From contig NC_085138.1 in the NCBI RefSeq assembly GCF_035046485.1, forward strand, positions 9,335,823-9,399,822: a stretch of DNA of 64,000 nucleotides, in the 5' to 3' direction. Position numbers and translations under genes: made by a program. Positions within the stretch are counted from its first letter, which is position 1; each line of letters begins with the position of its first letter. This document shows, in pieces, positions 33,883-43,589 of this stretch. This DNA is from Aedes albopictus (lineage: Eukaryota > Arthropoda > Insecta > Diptera > Culicidae). Below the pieces are notes generated by a model. That model did no database searches, had not been told where the DNA came from, and worked only from the letters and a program-made list of their open reading frames with translations.

Positions 33883-34894
33883 TCTGATACTTTAATCGAA
33901 AGACATTAGAATACGATGGCATGACGTCGTAAACATGGGTAACTTTGTTTTAATTCGTGCTGGTAACTTTGTCAATGAAAACGAATTCCTACACAAAAAC
34001 GATGTATGGACGAAATGTTCGTTACACAAATGAATAATAGCTAATTAAGTTAGTCACGTAAAATAATGTAAAATTACATGAAAATTACAAAAAATATAAA
34101 AAATTACATGACTTTTATATTTTTTCGTGATTTTTTAACTAAAATTGTTGAATAACTTCGAAATACGCAATTTAAACACCGTAGTGTCTTCGGCAAAGTT
34201 GTAGAGTATTGTTCTAACTATATCCTAACGGTATCTCTGGCAGCTTTTCGGAGCAATATTGTGAATTTCTGAGTAAATTTCTCTGAAATCGGCTAAAAAA
34301 ACACAAAATCGATTTGATACACCTTTAAATCTTTATCAATTTGGCTCAATTTTGGACTGAAGACTTGTTTGTGGATTGATAATTTGATGTGACACGGAGA
34401 ATCGGAGAAAAAAAGTTTCATAGTGAGCAGGTCTAATGTGTATACATAAAGGCATCGCTCACTCGGGTATAATTACATTTTATACATTCTTTTCTCAAAT
34501 AAATAATTCAATCATCTTAATATTGTACAGTTACACCAGATTTTTTTTTGAACTGGTCGGTTTTTGCTATTGCAACAGGATCAAAACTGACTAAGTTATA
34601 GCAAAAAAACAACGGCCCGCGCAAAACAAAAAGCGGGTGCATTTTATCTTTCCGCTCTTATAGATGAAGCGATCATTTCACTATCATCCAAAGAAGCGCT
34701 TCAACATACAAGCGACTTCATCGATCAAATCACGCGAGTCGTTGATGCGCACGAAATAGGCGAAAAAGGATGTGAAAACAACATGCGCACCCTCATTGAA
34801 AACCTCATGCACTATGGCCTATCAAACATCCCTCTTCTCATCTCATAACTGATCGCATCCGATCGCATCTCACCTTACCCACTATGGTCACAGC

Positions 34895-35045
34895 CTTACG
34901 TTGCTCCACTTTTGTTCATTCCGTGGGCTGTTCATCTAATTCTTCCTCCTCTAGTTCGTCCTCCGGTGGTTGCTGAACTTCCGATACCGTTCTTTCTCCA
35001 GCCACGATTGCAGCATATGAACTTGACTTGTTCTCCTTCTTCTTT
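34895..35045 (-). pseudogene. N-terminal part of the ORF split by the MULE-like element
   Basis: The minus-strand frame contains YAAIVAGERTVSEVQQPP followed by the acidic EDELEEEELDEQPTE, a TGA stop, then TKVEQRK at the insertion junction. The premature stop and the 3.8-kb insertion both mark it as dead here. Upstream it runs into an A-rich tract (GAAGAAGG then poly-A on this strand), so the true N-terminus is lost. Confidence 0.55.
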
Positions 35046-35054
35046 TTTTTTTTT

Positions 35055-35400
35055 TTTGCCTTTCTCGTACACCAAGGTGTACCGAAAGGCTATATGTTCA
35101 CTCCAAAAACGAAAATTTGATAGAGCCTCCGGAGGGGTCAAGTCTTATATACCAATCGACTCAGCTCGACGAATTGAGGTGATGTCTGTGTGTGTGTATG
35201 TGTGTGTGTATGTGTGTGTGTGTGTGTGTGTATGTGTGTGTACAAAAAAACTCACATCACTTTTTGGCAGTAAACCTTAACCGATTTTATTGACCGACGG
35301 TTCATTCGACGCGGAATCTGGTCCCATTGTTTCCTATTGAAAATGGTTCAGATCGGTCCAGCCGTTCCGGAGTTATGGCCATTTAGGTGTTCCGGACCGG
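35055..35400 (+). repeat. Head of the satellite-bearing repeat, with (TG)n microsatellite
   Basis: TGCCTTTCTCGTACACC and GGTGTACCGAAAGGC form a small hairpin; then GAGCCTCCGGAGGGGTC, GACTCAGCTCGACGAATTGA, and a (TG)n tract at 35187-35242. A GTGCCTTTCTCGTCG relative lies at 36508-36522 and 42288-42302 (inverse), probably the opposite end of the same repeat. Confidence 0.7.
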
Positions 35401-36480
35401 TACCCCAGGAAGGGGCCAGATATGAAAACGTTACAAACCCATCCATGCGGCACATCAAACTACGGCATTTTCGATAACTTGATGAATGGTAAGCAGAAAA
35501 ATAGTCTCAGACCATATCTGAACCGGTAGTGTCCCGGAACCGGTTCCGGGTGTCCCGCCGGAAGTGACCAAACATAAAAGTGAACTAAACCCATGCATGC
35601 GACATATCAAACCGCGGCTTTTTCGATAACGTGGTGAACAGTAAGCAGGAAAACATTCTCAGACCATATCGGAACCGGTAGTGTTCCGGAACCGGTTGCA
35701 AATGTTCCGCCGGAAGTGGCCAAGTATTAAAGTTAACCAAACCCATGCATGCAACATATCAAATAGTGTCTTTTTTGATATCCTGATGAACAGTAAGCAG
35801 GATAATATTCTCAGACCATATCTGAACCAGTTGTGTCCCGGAACCGGTTCCAGGTGTCCCGTCGGAAGTGGCCAAATATAAAATTGAAATAAAACCATGC
35901 ATGTGACATATCAAACCACAGCATTTTCGATAACCTGATGAACAGTTAGCAGGAAAGCATTCTCAGACCATATCGGAACCGGTTCCAGATGTTCCGCCGG
36001 AAGTGGCATAGTATAAAAGTTAATCAAACCCATGCAAGGGACATATCAAATCGTGGCTATTTTGATATCCTGATGAACAGTAAGCAGGAAAATATTTTCA
36101 GAACATATCTGAATCGGTTGTGATCCAGAACCGGTTCCGAGTGTCCCGCCGGAAATGGCCAAATATAAAAGGGAACCAAACCCATGCAAGCGACACATCA
36201 AATCGCGGATTTTAAAGCATCTTGATTCAACAAAAAAAAAGTTTCCGGCCATATTGGGGACAACCGGTAGTGTTCCGCAACCGATTACGGTTGCCCCATC
36301 GGAAGTGGTCAAATGTAAAGGAGAACCAAACCCATAAATTCGACACATTTAATTACTCTTTAGGAAAGCTGATGAACGGTTAACAAAAAAAAATCATAGA
36401 CCATACTTTGGAAAACCAATAGTGTGCCGAAACCGGTTCCAGGTGCCCCGACGGAAGTGGTCAAATGTAGAAAAAAAAAC
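35400..36480 (+). repeat. Satellite-like array of ~151-bp units
   Basis: About seven units, each with AAACCCATGCATGCGACATA, TTTTTCGATAACCTGATGAA, CAGTAAGCAGGAAAAT, TCTCAGACCATATCGGAAC, GTTCCGGAACCGGTTCC and CCGCCGGAAGTGGCC. Successive AACCCATGC positions (35434, 35587, 35739, 35890, 36026, 36177, 36327) give spacings near 151, with one of 136. The array resumes at 37553-37990 and 38690-39050. Confidence 0.9.
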
Positions 36481-37552
36481 CCAAATTAATCCACCTAGAG
36501 GTGATAGTGCCTTTCTCGTCGTATATGTTCTCACGATCTTTCCGTCGACGTAAGTCAAAGTGTTCCTGATATTTTTTTTTTTAATACAAACATTTTATCA
36601 AAGCCATCATTGAATTGACTTAAAACTTATTGATGGCACATACTCCGACGTTGTGTTCAGTGTAAAAGCAGAGCTGAATAATATCAGATTTCTCAGTTGA
36701 CTGCTTGAGTACCTTCACTAACATTGGGAGCTGATCAATATCAAGACGATGCTAACAAGCTAAGATATAACTTTTTACACATTCACAGATCACTTTGCGG
36801 TCTTCGATAAAGTTTTTTTTTTTTGCACATTCTAGGTTATATTTTATTGACCGTTAAAAACAAGAACGTAGTGAGTATAGTGAGACGTCTGTTTGTATGT
36901 GGGTTTGATATGTCAATATTTTGTTCTCTTACACATATTTATCGCTTGCATTGATTTTATTTACTTTCGTAGTTCCGGCGAAGCATCAAACGCTGGTTGT
37001 GCAACCCTACCAATAGTCTCTAATGTGGTATGAGCCTATTTTCTAGTTAACCGTTCCTCAGGTTATTAAAAAAGCCGTGATGTGATGTGTCGCATGGTAC
37101 ATTTGGTTACTTTCCGGAACTGGTCCGGAGCACCACCGGTTCTCCCAAATATAGTCTGAGGCAATATCATTAGGTTACCCAAAAAAAAAAACACGATTTG
37201 ATTTATCTTATGCATGGGTACAAATCACTTTTACATTTGACCACTTCCAGTGGGACACTCAGAACTAGTTTCGGGACACTACCGGTTGTCTAAAATATGG
37301 TCTGAGGCTATGTTCTTACGAATCGATCATCGTGTTATCAAAAAAGGGTCTCCAGTTGGCCTAGTGGTTAAGGCTATGAATCGCCAATCCGGAAACGGCG
37401 GGTTTGATTCCCGTTCCGGTCGGGAACATTTTCTCGACTTCCTGAGCATAGTGTATCATTGAACTTGCCTCACAATATAAAAATTCATACAATGGCGGGC
37501 AAAGAAAACCCTTCAATTACTAACTGTGGAAGTGCTCTAAAGAACACTAAGT
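36480..37552 (-). repeat. Inverted duplicate segment (left arm, 1073 bp), RTE-empty
   Basis: Reverse complement, essentially without mismatches by eye, of 38471-42333 once the RTE element and one copy of its target duplication are removed. It contains the array end (AGTGCCTTTCTCGTCG), about two satellite units and a SINE, all reversed relative to the flanking array. A 113-bp direct repeat (36367-36479 and 37553-37665) brackets it. Confidence 0.85.
37346..37552 (+). mobile_element. tRNA-derived SINE, 3'-truncated copy
   Basis: GGGTCTCCAGTTGGCCTAGT starts a tRNA-like head (A-box TGGCCTAGTGG), with B-box GGGTTTGATTCCCG. The body has AACTGTGGAAGTGCTCTAAA as in Feilai-like SINEs. The copy ends at AACACTAAGTA, where the inverted segment stops. 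Confidence 0.85.
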
Positions 37553-38400
37553 AGCTGATGAACGGTTAACAAAAAAAAATCATAGACCATACTTTGGAAA
37601 ACCAATAGTGTGCCGAAACCGGTTCCAGGTGCCCCGACGGAAGTGGTCAAATGTAGAAAAAAAAAAACCAAACGCATACACGCAGCACACTAAATAACGG
37701 CTTCTTCGATAACGCGAAGAACGGTCAGCAAGAAAATAGTCTCAGGTCAGTAGTGTTCCGGAACCAGATTCGAGTGCCTCGCCGGAACTGGCGAAATGCA
37801 CGAATGAACCAAACCCATACATGCATTACATCAATTTGCGACTTTTTAGGAGAACTGATTAATAATTTGCATGAAACAAGTCTAAGACCATATCAGGGAC
37901 AATCAGTAAGTGATAAAATGTGAACCGAAAGTTGTAAATGTGAAATTGAATCAAATCCATGCGTGTCGTACCATAAAACCACGCTGATTCGACAATGATT
38001 GCTGTCAAATTACCTGTGTAAACTTTCAATTCGATAAACTAACTCTATTTTAGTTTTGTTTAGATTGTATGATTTGTTTTTGAACACAAATCTTACAGAT
38101 ATTGTGGTGGTGCTTGTACATTTTACGATTGTTGGCTTCCGAGGTTCACTGCGGTTGATCACCAAACGGATCAGGTGTCGGAATGCACCAAATTAGAACT
38201 TTCGGAAGTAGCAGCTGCACGAGGAGCCGCTGCGGGTGTATGTAACATCACAATATCGTATTATTCGTATTTACAGTGTATTACACTGAGACATTTGATC
38301 ATTTTTTTAATTCAACAAATTTCGAATGAGCGGGGTACAAGTTAAAAAGTGTCTTATTAAAGAGTGATGAATACGCGGGGTTTGACAGTACATCAAATAG
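37553..38400 (+). repeat. Continuation of the ~151-bp array, then unassigned DNA
   Basis: Units restart at 37553 with the second copy of the 113-bp repeat; about three more drifted units run to about 37990. From about 38000 to 38400 nothing is recognised. Confidence 0.7.
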
Positions 38401-38411
38401 CAGCTTTTTGA

Positions 38412-38690
38412 TAACTTCTTCTTCTTCTTTATAGCTCGACGTTCGCATTGGAACTTGGCCTGCCTCTCTTCTACTTAGTGTTCTTTAGAGCACTTCCACA
38501 GTTAGTAATTGAAGGGTTTTCTTTGCCCGCCATTGTATGAATTTTTATATTGTGAGGCAAGTTCAATGATACACTATGCTCAGGAAGTCGAGAAAATGTT
38601 CCCGACCGGAACGGGAATCAAACCCGCCGTTTCCGGATTGGCGATTCATAGCCTTAACCACTAGGCCAACTGGAGACCCTTTTTTGATAA
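38412..38690 (-). mobile_element. tRNA-derived SINE, complete
   Basis: Same SINE as 37346-37552 in inverse. Here the 3' part is complete: AACACTAAGTAGAAGAGAGG, AGGCCAAGTTCC, then a GAAGAAGAAG tail at 38420-38434. The head and body are identical by eye to the truncated copy. Confidence 0.85.
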
Positions 38691-39061
38691 CACGATGATC
38701 GATTCGTAAGAACATAGCCTCAGACCATATTTTAGACAACCGGTAGTGTCCCGAAACTAGTTCTGAGTGTCCCACTGGAAGTGGTCAAATGTAAAAGTGA
38801 TTTGTACCCATGCATAAGATAAATCAAATCGTGGTTTTTTTTTTTGGGTAACCTAATGATATTGCCTCAGACTATATTTGGGAGAACCGGTGGTGCTCCG
38901 GACCTGTTCCGGAAAGTAACCAAATGTACCATGCGACACATCACATCACGGCTTTTTTAATAACCTGAGGAACGGTTAACTAGAAAATAGGCTCATACCA
39001 CATTAGAGACTATTGGTAGGGTTGCACAACCAGCGTTTGATGCTTCGCCGGAACTACGAAA

Positions 39062-41832
39062 TACATACATACATTTATTTGTTCAACATCATTAAGACAA
39101 GACATAATCAACAATAGTACGCCACAATACTCGGTTTGTGGCTGCCGCTCTCCATCCTCGGTCGCGCCCAATGCTCGCCAAGTCACGCTCCACCTGGTCC
39201 GCCCATCGTGCTCTCTGCGCTCCACGCCTTCTTGTGCCAACCGGATCCGTTGCAAACACCAGCTTTGCAGGGTTGTTGTCCGGCATTCTTGCAACATGCC
39301 CTGCCCACCGTATCCTTCCGGCTTTGGCCACCTTCTGAATGCTGGGTTCGCCGTAAAGTGCAGCGAGCTCGTGGTTCATCCTTCTCCGCCACACACCGTT
39401 CTCCTGCACACCGCCGAAGATCGTTCTTAGCACGCGTCGCTCGAAAACTCCGAGTGCTTGTAGGTCCTCCTCGAGCATGGTCCATGTCTCGTGCCCGTAG
39501 AGGATCACCGGTCTTATTAGCGTTTTGTACATGGTGCATTTGGTGCGTGGGTGAATCTTTTTCGACCGCAGTTTCTTCTGGAGCCCGTAGTAGGCCCGAC
39601 TTCCGCTGATGATGCGCCTCCGAATTTCACGGCTCACGTTGTTGTCAGCCGTCAGTAAGGATCCGAGGTAGACGAATTCCTCCACCACCTCGAAACTATC
39701 CCCGTCTATCGTAACATTACTACCCAGACGGATCCGGTCGTGTTCGGTTCCGCCTACCAGCATGTACTTTGTTTTTGAAGCATTCACCACCAGTCCGACC
39801 TTTGCTGCTTCGCGTTTCAGGCGGGTGTACAGTTCTGCCACCGTTCCAAATGTTCTAGCGATAATGTCCATGTCGTCCGCAAAGCACACAAATTGACCGG
39901 ATTTTGTGAAAATCGTTCCCCGGCTGTTGAGCCCGGCTCGTCGCATCACACCTTCCAGCGCGATGTTGAAGAGTAGACATGAGAGTCCGTCACCTTGTCG
40001 CAGTCCCCGGCGAGATACGAATGAACTGGATAGTTCACCCGAAACTCTTACGCAGTTTTGCACACCGTCCATCGTTGCTTTAATCAGTCTAGTCAGCTTC
40101 CCAGGAAAGCCGTTTTCGTCCATGATTCTCCATAGCTCTGCGCGGTCGATACTATCGTATGCCGCTTTGAAGTCGATGAACAGGTGGTGCGATGGGACCT
40201 GGTATTCACGGCATTTCTGGAGGATTTGCCGTACGGTAAAGATCTGGTCCGTTGTCGACCGGCCGTCGATGAAGCCGGCTTGATAACTTCCCACGAACTC
40301 ATTTGTTTTAGGTGACAGACGGCGGAAGATGATCTGGGATAGCACTTTGTAGGCAGCATTCAAAATAGTGATCGCCCTGAAGTTCTCACATTCCAAATGG
40401 TCGCCTTTCTTGTGAATGGGGCAGATTACCCCTTCCTTCCACTCCTCCGGTAGCTGTTCGGTTTCCCAGATCCTGACTATTAGCCGATGCAGACAGGCGG
40501 CCAACTTTTCTGGGCCCATCTTGATGAGTTCAGCTGCGATACCATCCTTACCAGCTGCTTTGTTGGTTTTGAGCTGGTGAATGGCATCCTTAACTTCCCT
40601 CAGCGTGGGAGTTGGATCATTTCCGTCCTCCGCTGCACTGGCGTCGTCGTTCCTTCCGTTGCCGTGGGCTCCCGTGCCTACGTTCTCCACGCCGTTCAGG
40701 TGCTGATCGAAGTGCTGCTTCCACCTTTCGATCACCTGACGTCCGTCCGTCAAGAGGCCTCCGTCTTTATCCCTGCATATTTCGGCTCGCGGCACGAAGC
40801 CGTTGCGGGATGCGTTGAGCTTCTGATAGAACTTCCGTGTTTCTTGGGAACGGCACAGCAGTTCCATTTCTTCACACTCCGCTTCTTCCAGGGGGCGCTT
40901 TTTCTCCCGAAAGAGGCGGGTCTGCTGTTTCCGCTTCTGTTTGTAACGTTCCACGTTCTGTCGAGTCCCTTGCTGCAGCATTACCGCCCTCGCTGCGTTC
41001 TTCTCCTCCAGAACCGTTCTGCACTCTTCGTCGAACCATTCGTTCCGTCGATTCCGTTCCACGTACCCGATGGTGCTCTCGGCTGCGTCGTTGATGGCTG
41101 CTTTCACTGTACTCCAGCAGTCCTCTAGAGGGGCCTCATCGAGCTCGCCCTCGTCTGGCAACGCGGCTTCGAGATTCTGCGCGTATGCTGAGGCGACATC
41201 CGGTTGCTTCAGTCGCTCTAGGTTGTACCGTGGCGGTCGCCGGTACCGTACATTGTTGATGACGGAGAGTTTTGGGCGCAGTTTGACCATCACCAGATAG
41301 TGGTCGGAGTCGATGTTGGCGCCACGATAGGTCCTGACGTCGATAATGTCGGAGAAGTGCCGTCCGTCAATCAGAACGTGGTCGATTTGAGATTCCGTCT
41401 GCTGTGGTGATCTCCAGGTGTAACGATAAGGGAGGCTGTGTTGGAAAAAGGTGCTACGTATGGCCATATTTTTGGAGGCGGCGAAATCAATGAGTCGTAG
41501 GCCGTTTTCGTTCGTTTGCTGGTGGGCGCTAAACTTACCAATCGTCGGTCTGAATTCCTCCTCCTGGCCTACCTGAGCGTTCAAATCTCCTATGATGATC
41601 TTGACGTCGTGGCTTGGGCAGCGGTCGTACTCGCGTTCGAGCTGCGCGTAAAATGCGTCCTTGTCATCATCAGTACTTCCGGAGTGTGGGCTGTGCACGT
41701 TTATTATGCTAAAGTTGAAGAATCGGCCCTTGATCCTCAACCTGCACATTCTTTCGTCGATCGGCCACCAACCGATCACGCGCCTCTGCATATCACCCAT
41801 CACGATGAAAGCTGTTCCCAGCTACGAAACTA
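39062..41832 (-). mobile_element. RTE-clade (JAM1-like) non-LTR retrotransposon, 5'-truncated
   Basis: A 13-bp duplication CGGAACTACGAAA (39049-39061, 41833-41845) flanks it. The 3' end, at the left, is an (ATGT)n tail (TACATACATACAT on the plus strand), typical of RTE elements. Truncation lies inside the endonuclease domain. The left duplicate arm (near 36965-36977) shows the empty site with a single CGGAACTACGAAA in inverse. Confidence 0.9.
39092..41803 (-). CDS. RTE-clade endonuclease/reverse transcriptase ORF, N-terminally truncated
   Basis: 903 residues with no stop or frameshift. Residues 1-185: C-terminal two-thirds of an APE-type endonuclease, with GDLNAQVG, SQIDHVLIDG and NIDSDHYLV (catalytic Asp/His blocks). 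Residues about 420-720: reverse transcriptase, with NKAAGKDGIAAELIK, YQAGFIDGRSTTDQ, FIDFKAAYDSIDR, RRGLRQGDGLSCLLFN and the catalytic FADD at 641-644. Beyond it: VYLGSLLTADN, YGHETWTM and RWAGHVARMPDN, usual in RTE C-termini. The frame is open upstream of 41803 (GTAFIV) until the truncation, so the first residue shown is not a true start; about 90 residues of the endonuclease are missing. It would cut target DNA and prime reverse transcription if complete. The clean frame implies recent insertion. Related relics lie at 772-1012 and 63780-64000. Confidence 0.9.
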   Translation of the reverse strand: MMGDMQRRVIGWWPIDERMCRLRIKGRFFNFSIINVHSPHSGSTDDDKDAFYAQLEREYDRCPSHDVKIIIGDLNAQVGQEEEFRPTIGKFSAHQQTNENGLRLIDFAASKNMAIRSTFFQHSLPYRYTWRSPQQTESQIDHVLIDGRHFSDIIDVRTYRGANIDSDHYLVMVKLRPKLSVINNVRYRRPPRYNLERLKQPDVASAYAQNLEAALPDEGELDEAPLEDCWSTVKAAINDAAESTIGYVERNRRNEWFDEECRTVLEEKNAARAVMLQQGTRQNVERYKQKRKQQTRLFREKKRPLEEAECEEMELLCRSQETRKFYQKLNASRNGFVPRAEICRDKDGGLLTDGRQVIERWKQHFDQHLNGVENVGTGAHGNGRNDDASAAEDGNDPTPTLREVKDAIHQLKTNKAAGKDGIAAELIKMGPEKLAACLHRLIVRIWETEQLPEEWKEGVICPIHKKGDHLECENFRAITILNAAYKVLSQIIFRRLSPKTNEFVGSYQAGFIDGRSTTDQIFTVRQILQKCREYQVPSHHLFIDFKAAYDSIDRAELWRIMDENGFPGKLTRLIKATMDGVQNCVRVSGELSSSFVSRRGLRQGDGLSCLLFNIALEGVMRRAGLNSRGTIFTKSGQFVCFADDMDIIARTFGTVAELYTRLKREAAKVGLVVNASKTKYMLVGGTEHDRIRLGSNVTIDGDSFEVVEEFVYLGSLLTADNNVSREIRRRIISGSRAYYGLQKKLRSKKIHPRTKCTMYKTLIRPVILYGHETWTMLEEDLQALGVFERRVLRTIFGGVQENGVWRRRMNHELAALYGEPSIQKVAKAGRIRWAGHVARMPDNNPAKLVFATDPVGTRRRGAQRARWADQVERDLASIGRDRGWRAAATNRVLWRTIVDYVLS

Positions 41833-42333
41833 CGGAACTACGAAAGTAAATAAAATCAATGCAAGCGATAAATATGTGTAAGAGAACAAAATATTGACAT
41901 ATCAAACCCACATACAAACAGGCGTCTCACTATACTCACTACGTTCTTGTTTTTAACGGTCAATAAAATATAACCTAGAATGTGCAAAAAAAAAACTTTA
42001 TCGAAGACCGCAAAGTGATCTGTGAATGTGTAAAAAGTTATATCTTAGCTTGTTAGTATCGTCTTGATATTGATCAGCTCCCAATGTTAGTGAAGGTACT
42101 CAAGCAGTCAACTGAGAAATCTGATATTATTCAGCTCTGCTTTTACACTGAACACAACGTCGGAGTATGTGCCATCAATAAGTTTTAAGTCAATTCAATG
42201 ATGGCTTTGATAAAATGTTTGTATTAAAAAAAAAAATATCAGGAACACTTTGACTTACGTCGACGGAAAGATCGTGAGAACATATACGACGAGAAAGGCA
42301 CTATCACCTCTAGGTGGATTAATTTGGGTTTTT

Positions 42334-43134
42334 CTTTGTTGTTCCGGGGCTGTCGCTGAGGCAAAACGTCTCGTCGATGTCCAACTCCGTGACACAAAAA
42401 GCACGTGTCTTTTAAACCTTCGTAAAATATCCTTCCTTTGTAGTTACCGACAAAAACAATCTTAAAAAATCGTAATATAAACTAGACCAACATGAGAAAA
42501 GGGCGCAACAACCATTGCACGCCTCAGCTTGTTCTGTCCCTCTTGGGCGTATTTCAATTTATTCATGCAAACTTCTCCCGTTATCAGGTAGAAGAGAGTG
42601 TGGTCTACCTGTTACTGGCCAGAGATTTAATGAATAATGGGATATACGCTCAGGAGAAACAGGAGAAACAGAAATTCGCAATGGCTGTTACGCCCTTTTA
42701 AAATGTTAGTCTTTCTAGAGCACTGAGAATTATTCTCAGAGCTCTAGAAATTCAAAAAATAGGTGAAGACCCAAATGTTTTAAGAGGATACCGAAAAATG
42801 TCATAGCACGTTTGAAGATTTTAGGAAAGATTCTGAAAAATGCCGTAAATACACTAATTTTACTAAACAATAAAAAAAACCAAAAAAGACGTTCCATAGA
42901 GGTTGCTGATGATTGAAATCTGTCTCCTGATGAAAACATATGTGAGCCAGAAAGAAACAGATTTCAATCATCAGCAACCTCTATGTTTTGACCTACATAA
43001 ATATGAGCTTTTTCCTTTTGTTTCGGCTCAAGGGCCTGCGGAGCACATCAGAAAAGTTCACGGCACTCCAGGGCCGGGGCTAGTTCATAATCGGGATCCA
43101 CAGCTTTACCACTTCACTTCCAAAGGAAGAACTC
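42334..43134. other. No gene recognised outside the hairpin at 42895
   Basis: Short ORFs at 42250-42465 and 42492-42701 (plus) lack motifs. 42730-42890 is AT-rich. Confidence 0.4.
42895..42985. repeat. Hairpin with 29-bp perfect arms
   Basis: CATAGAGGTTGCTGATGATT then GAAATCTGT pairs exactly with its inverse at 42957-42985; loop of about 33 bases. Confidence 0.8.
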
Positions 43135-43438
43135 CAGGGTTGTTACGAGAAGGGTGGAAAAAAATCCGCGCCAAATCCGCGCGAGCTAAATTTGAATCCG
43201 CGCCAAATCCGCGCGATACTGGAAATAAATTCGCGCCAAATCCGCGAGAGCGTGAAGGTATTTTTTTTCTTTCTTCACGTTATTGAAGAAATCCATTAAA
43301 TCCATTAAACTGGAATGGACTGCTGGATGAAGAATAAACTTTTGATTCGTAAATCAACGCAACTCATGCTTTCTGAAAGTGAGTTTGAAGACGTTTCGGC
43401 AAAACTTTCGTTATTTTTTTTTCAAAAACATTTCTTAA

Positions 43439-43554
43439 CCCTAAAAGGGATACCTTCATGGCCTCAGTTTCGTCACCTCGCTGAGTGTGTTCCATCAAAG
43501 ACGAGCTCTGAAAGACGCCTGGGGTCCAATGGACCCCAGGTATCCCTTTTAGGG
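43439..43554. mobile_element. piggyBac-like MITE (116 bp)
   Basis: TTAA at 43435-43438 and 43555-43558 flanks CCCTAAAAGGGATACC and its inverse. A TTAA target with a CCCT end is the piggyBac signature. A second hairpin, TGGGGTCCAATGGACCCCA, lies inside the right half. Confidence 0.9.
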
Positions 43555-43589
43555 TTAAAGATCCATTGGGCGATTTTTGAAAAGAATTT

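Larger units (their letters stand above)
32785..34437. mobile_element. Long foldback element (1.65 kb) with tRNA-like modules in both arms
   Basis: ATTAGACCTG at the left is mirrored by CAGGTCTAAT at the right. Arms of about 500 bases pair through CACATCAAATTATCAATCCA, GTTAGAACAATACTCTACAA, GGTGTTTAAATTGCGTATTT and CGTCCATACATC. Toward the loop each arm has a tRNA-like module, both pointing inward. Confidence 0.8.
31102..34894. mobile_element. MULE-like element with 9-bp target duplication (3.8 kb)
   Basis: CTTACGTTG at 31093-31101 and 34895-34903 flanks ends sharing CATAGTGGGT and AGGTG.GATGC in inverse (AGCACATAGTGGGTGAGGTG against GCTGTGACCATAGTGGGTAA). A 9-bp duplication fits Mutator-like elements best. 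GATGCGATC words recur near both ends. No transposase is visible; the interior holds elements at 31887-32546 and 32785-34437. Confidence 0.7.
38471..42333 (+). repeat. Inverted duplicate segment (right arm), RTE-filled
   Basis: Partner of 36480-37552. From inside out: most of the SINE, satellite units (38690-39050), RTE insertion, then the sequence through TCACTATACTCACTACGTTC and CACCTCTAGGTGGATTAATT. The direction of the satellite agrees with the main array, so this arm is probably the original and the left arm the copy. Confidence 0.85.

Noticed and set aside
34912..35280. 122-residue plus-strand ORF ending in VCVCVYV repeats
   Set aside because: It crosses a poly-T tract and a (TG)n microsatellite and is antisense to the split ORF.
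37250..38775. Two identical 70-residue ORFs in opposite strands
   Set aside because: They are mirror copies created by the inverted duplication and run across a satellite unit and the SINE head; not genes, but useful evidence for arm identity.
39136..41128. Long plus-strand ORFs (157, 125, 213 residues)
   Set aside because: They are antisense shadows of the 903-residue RTE frame.
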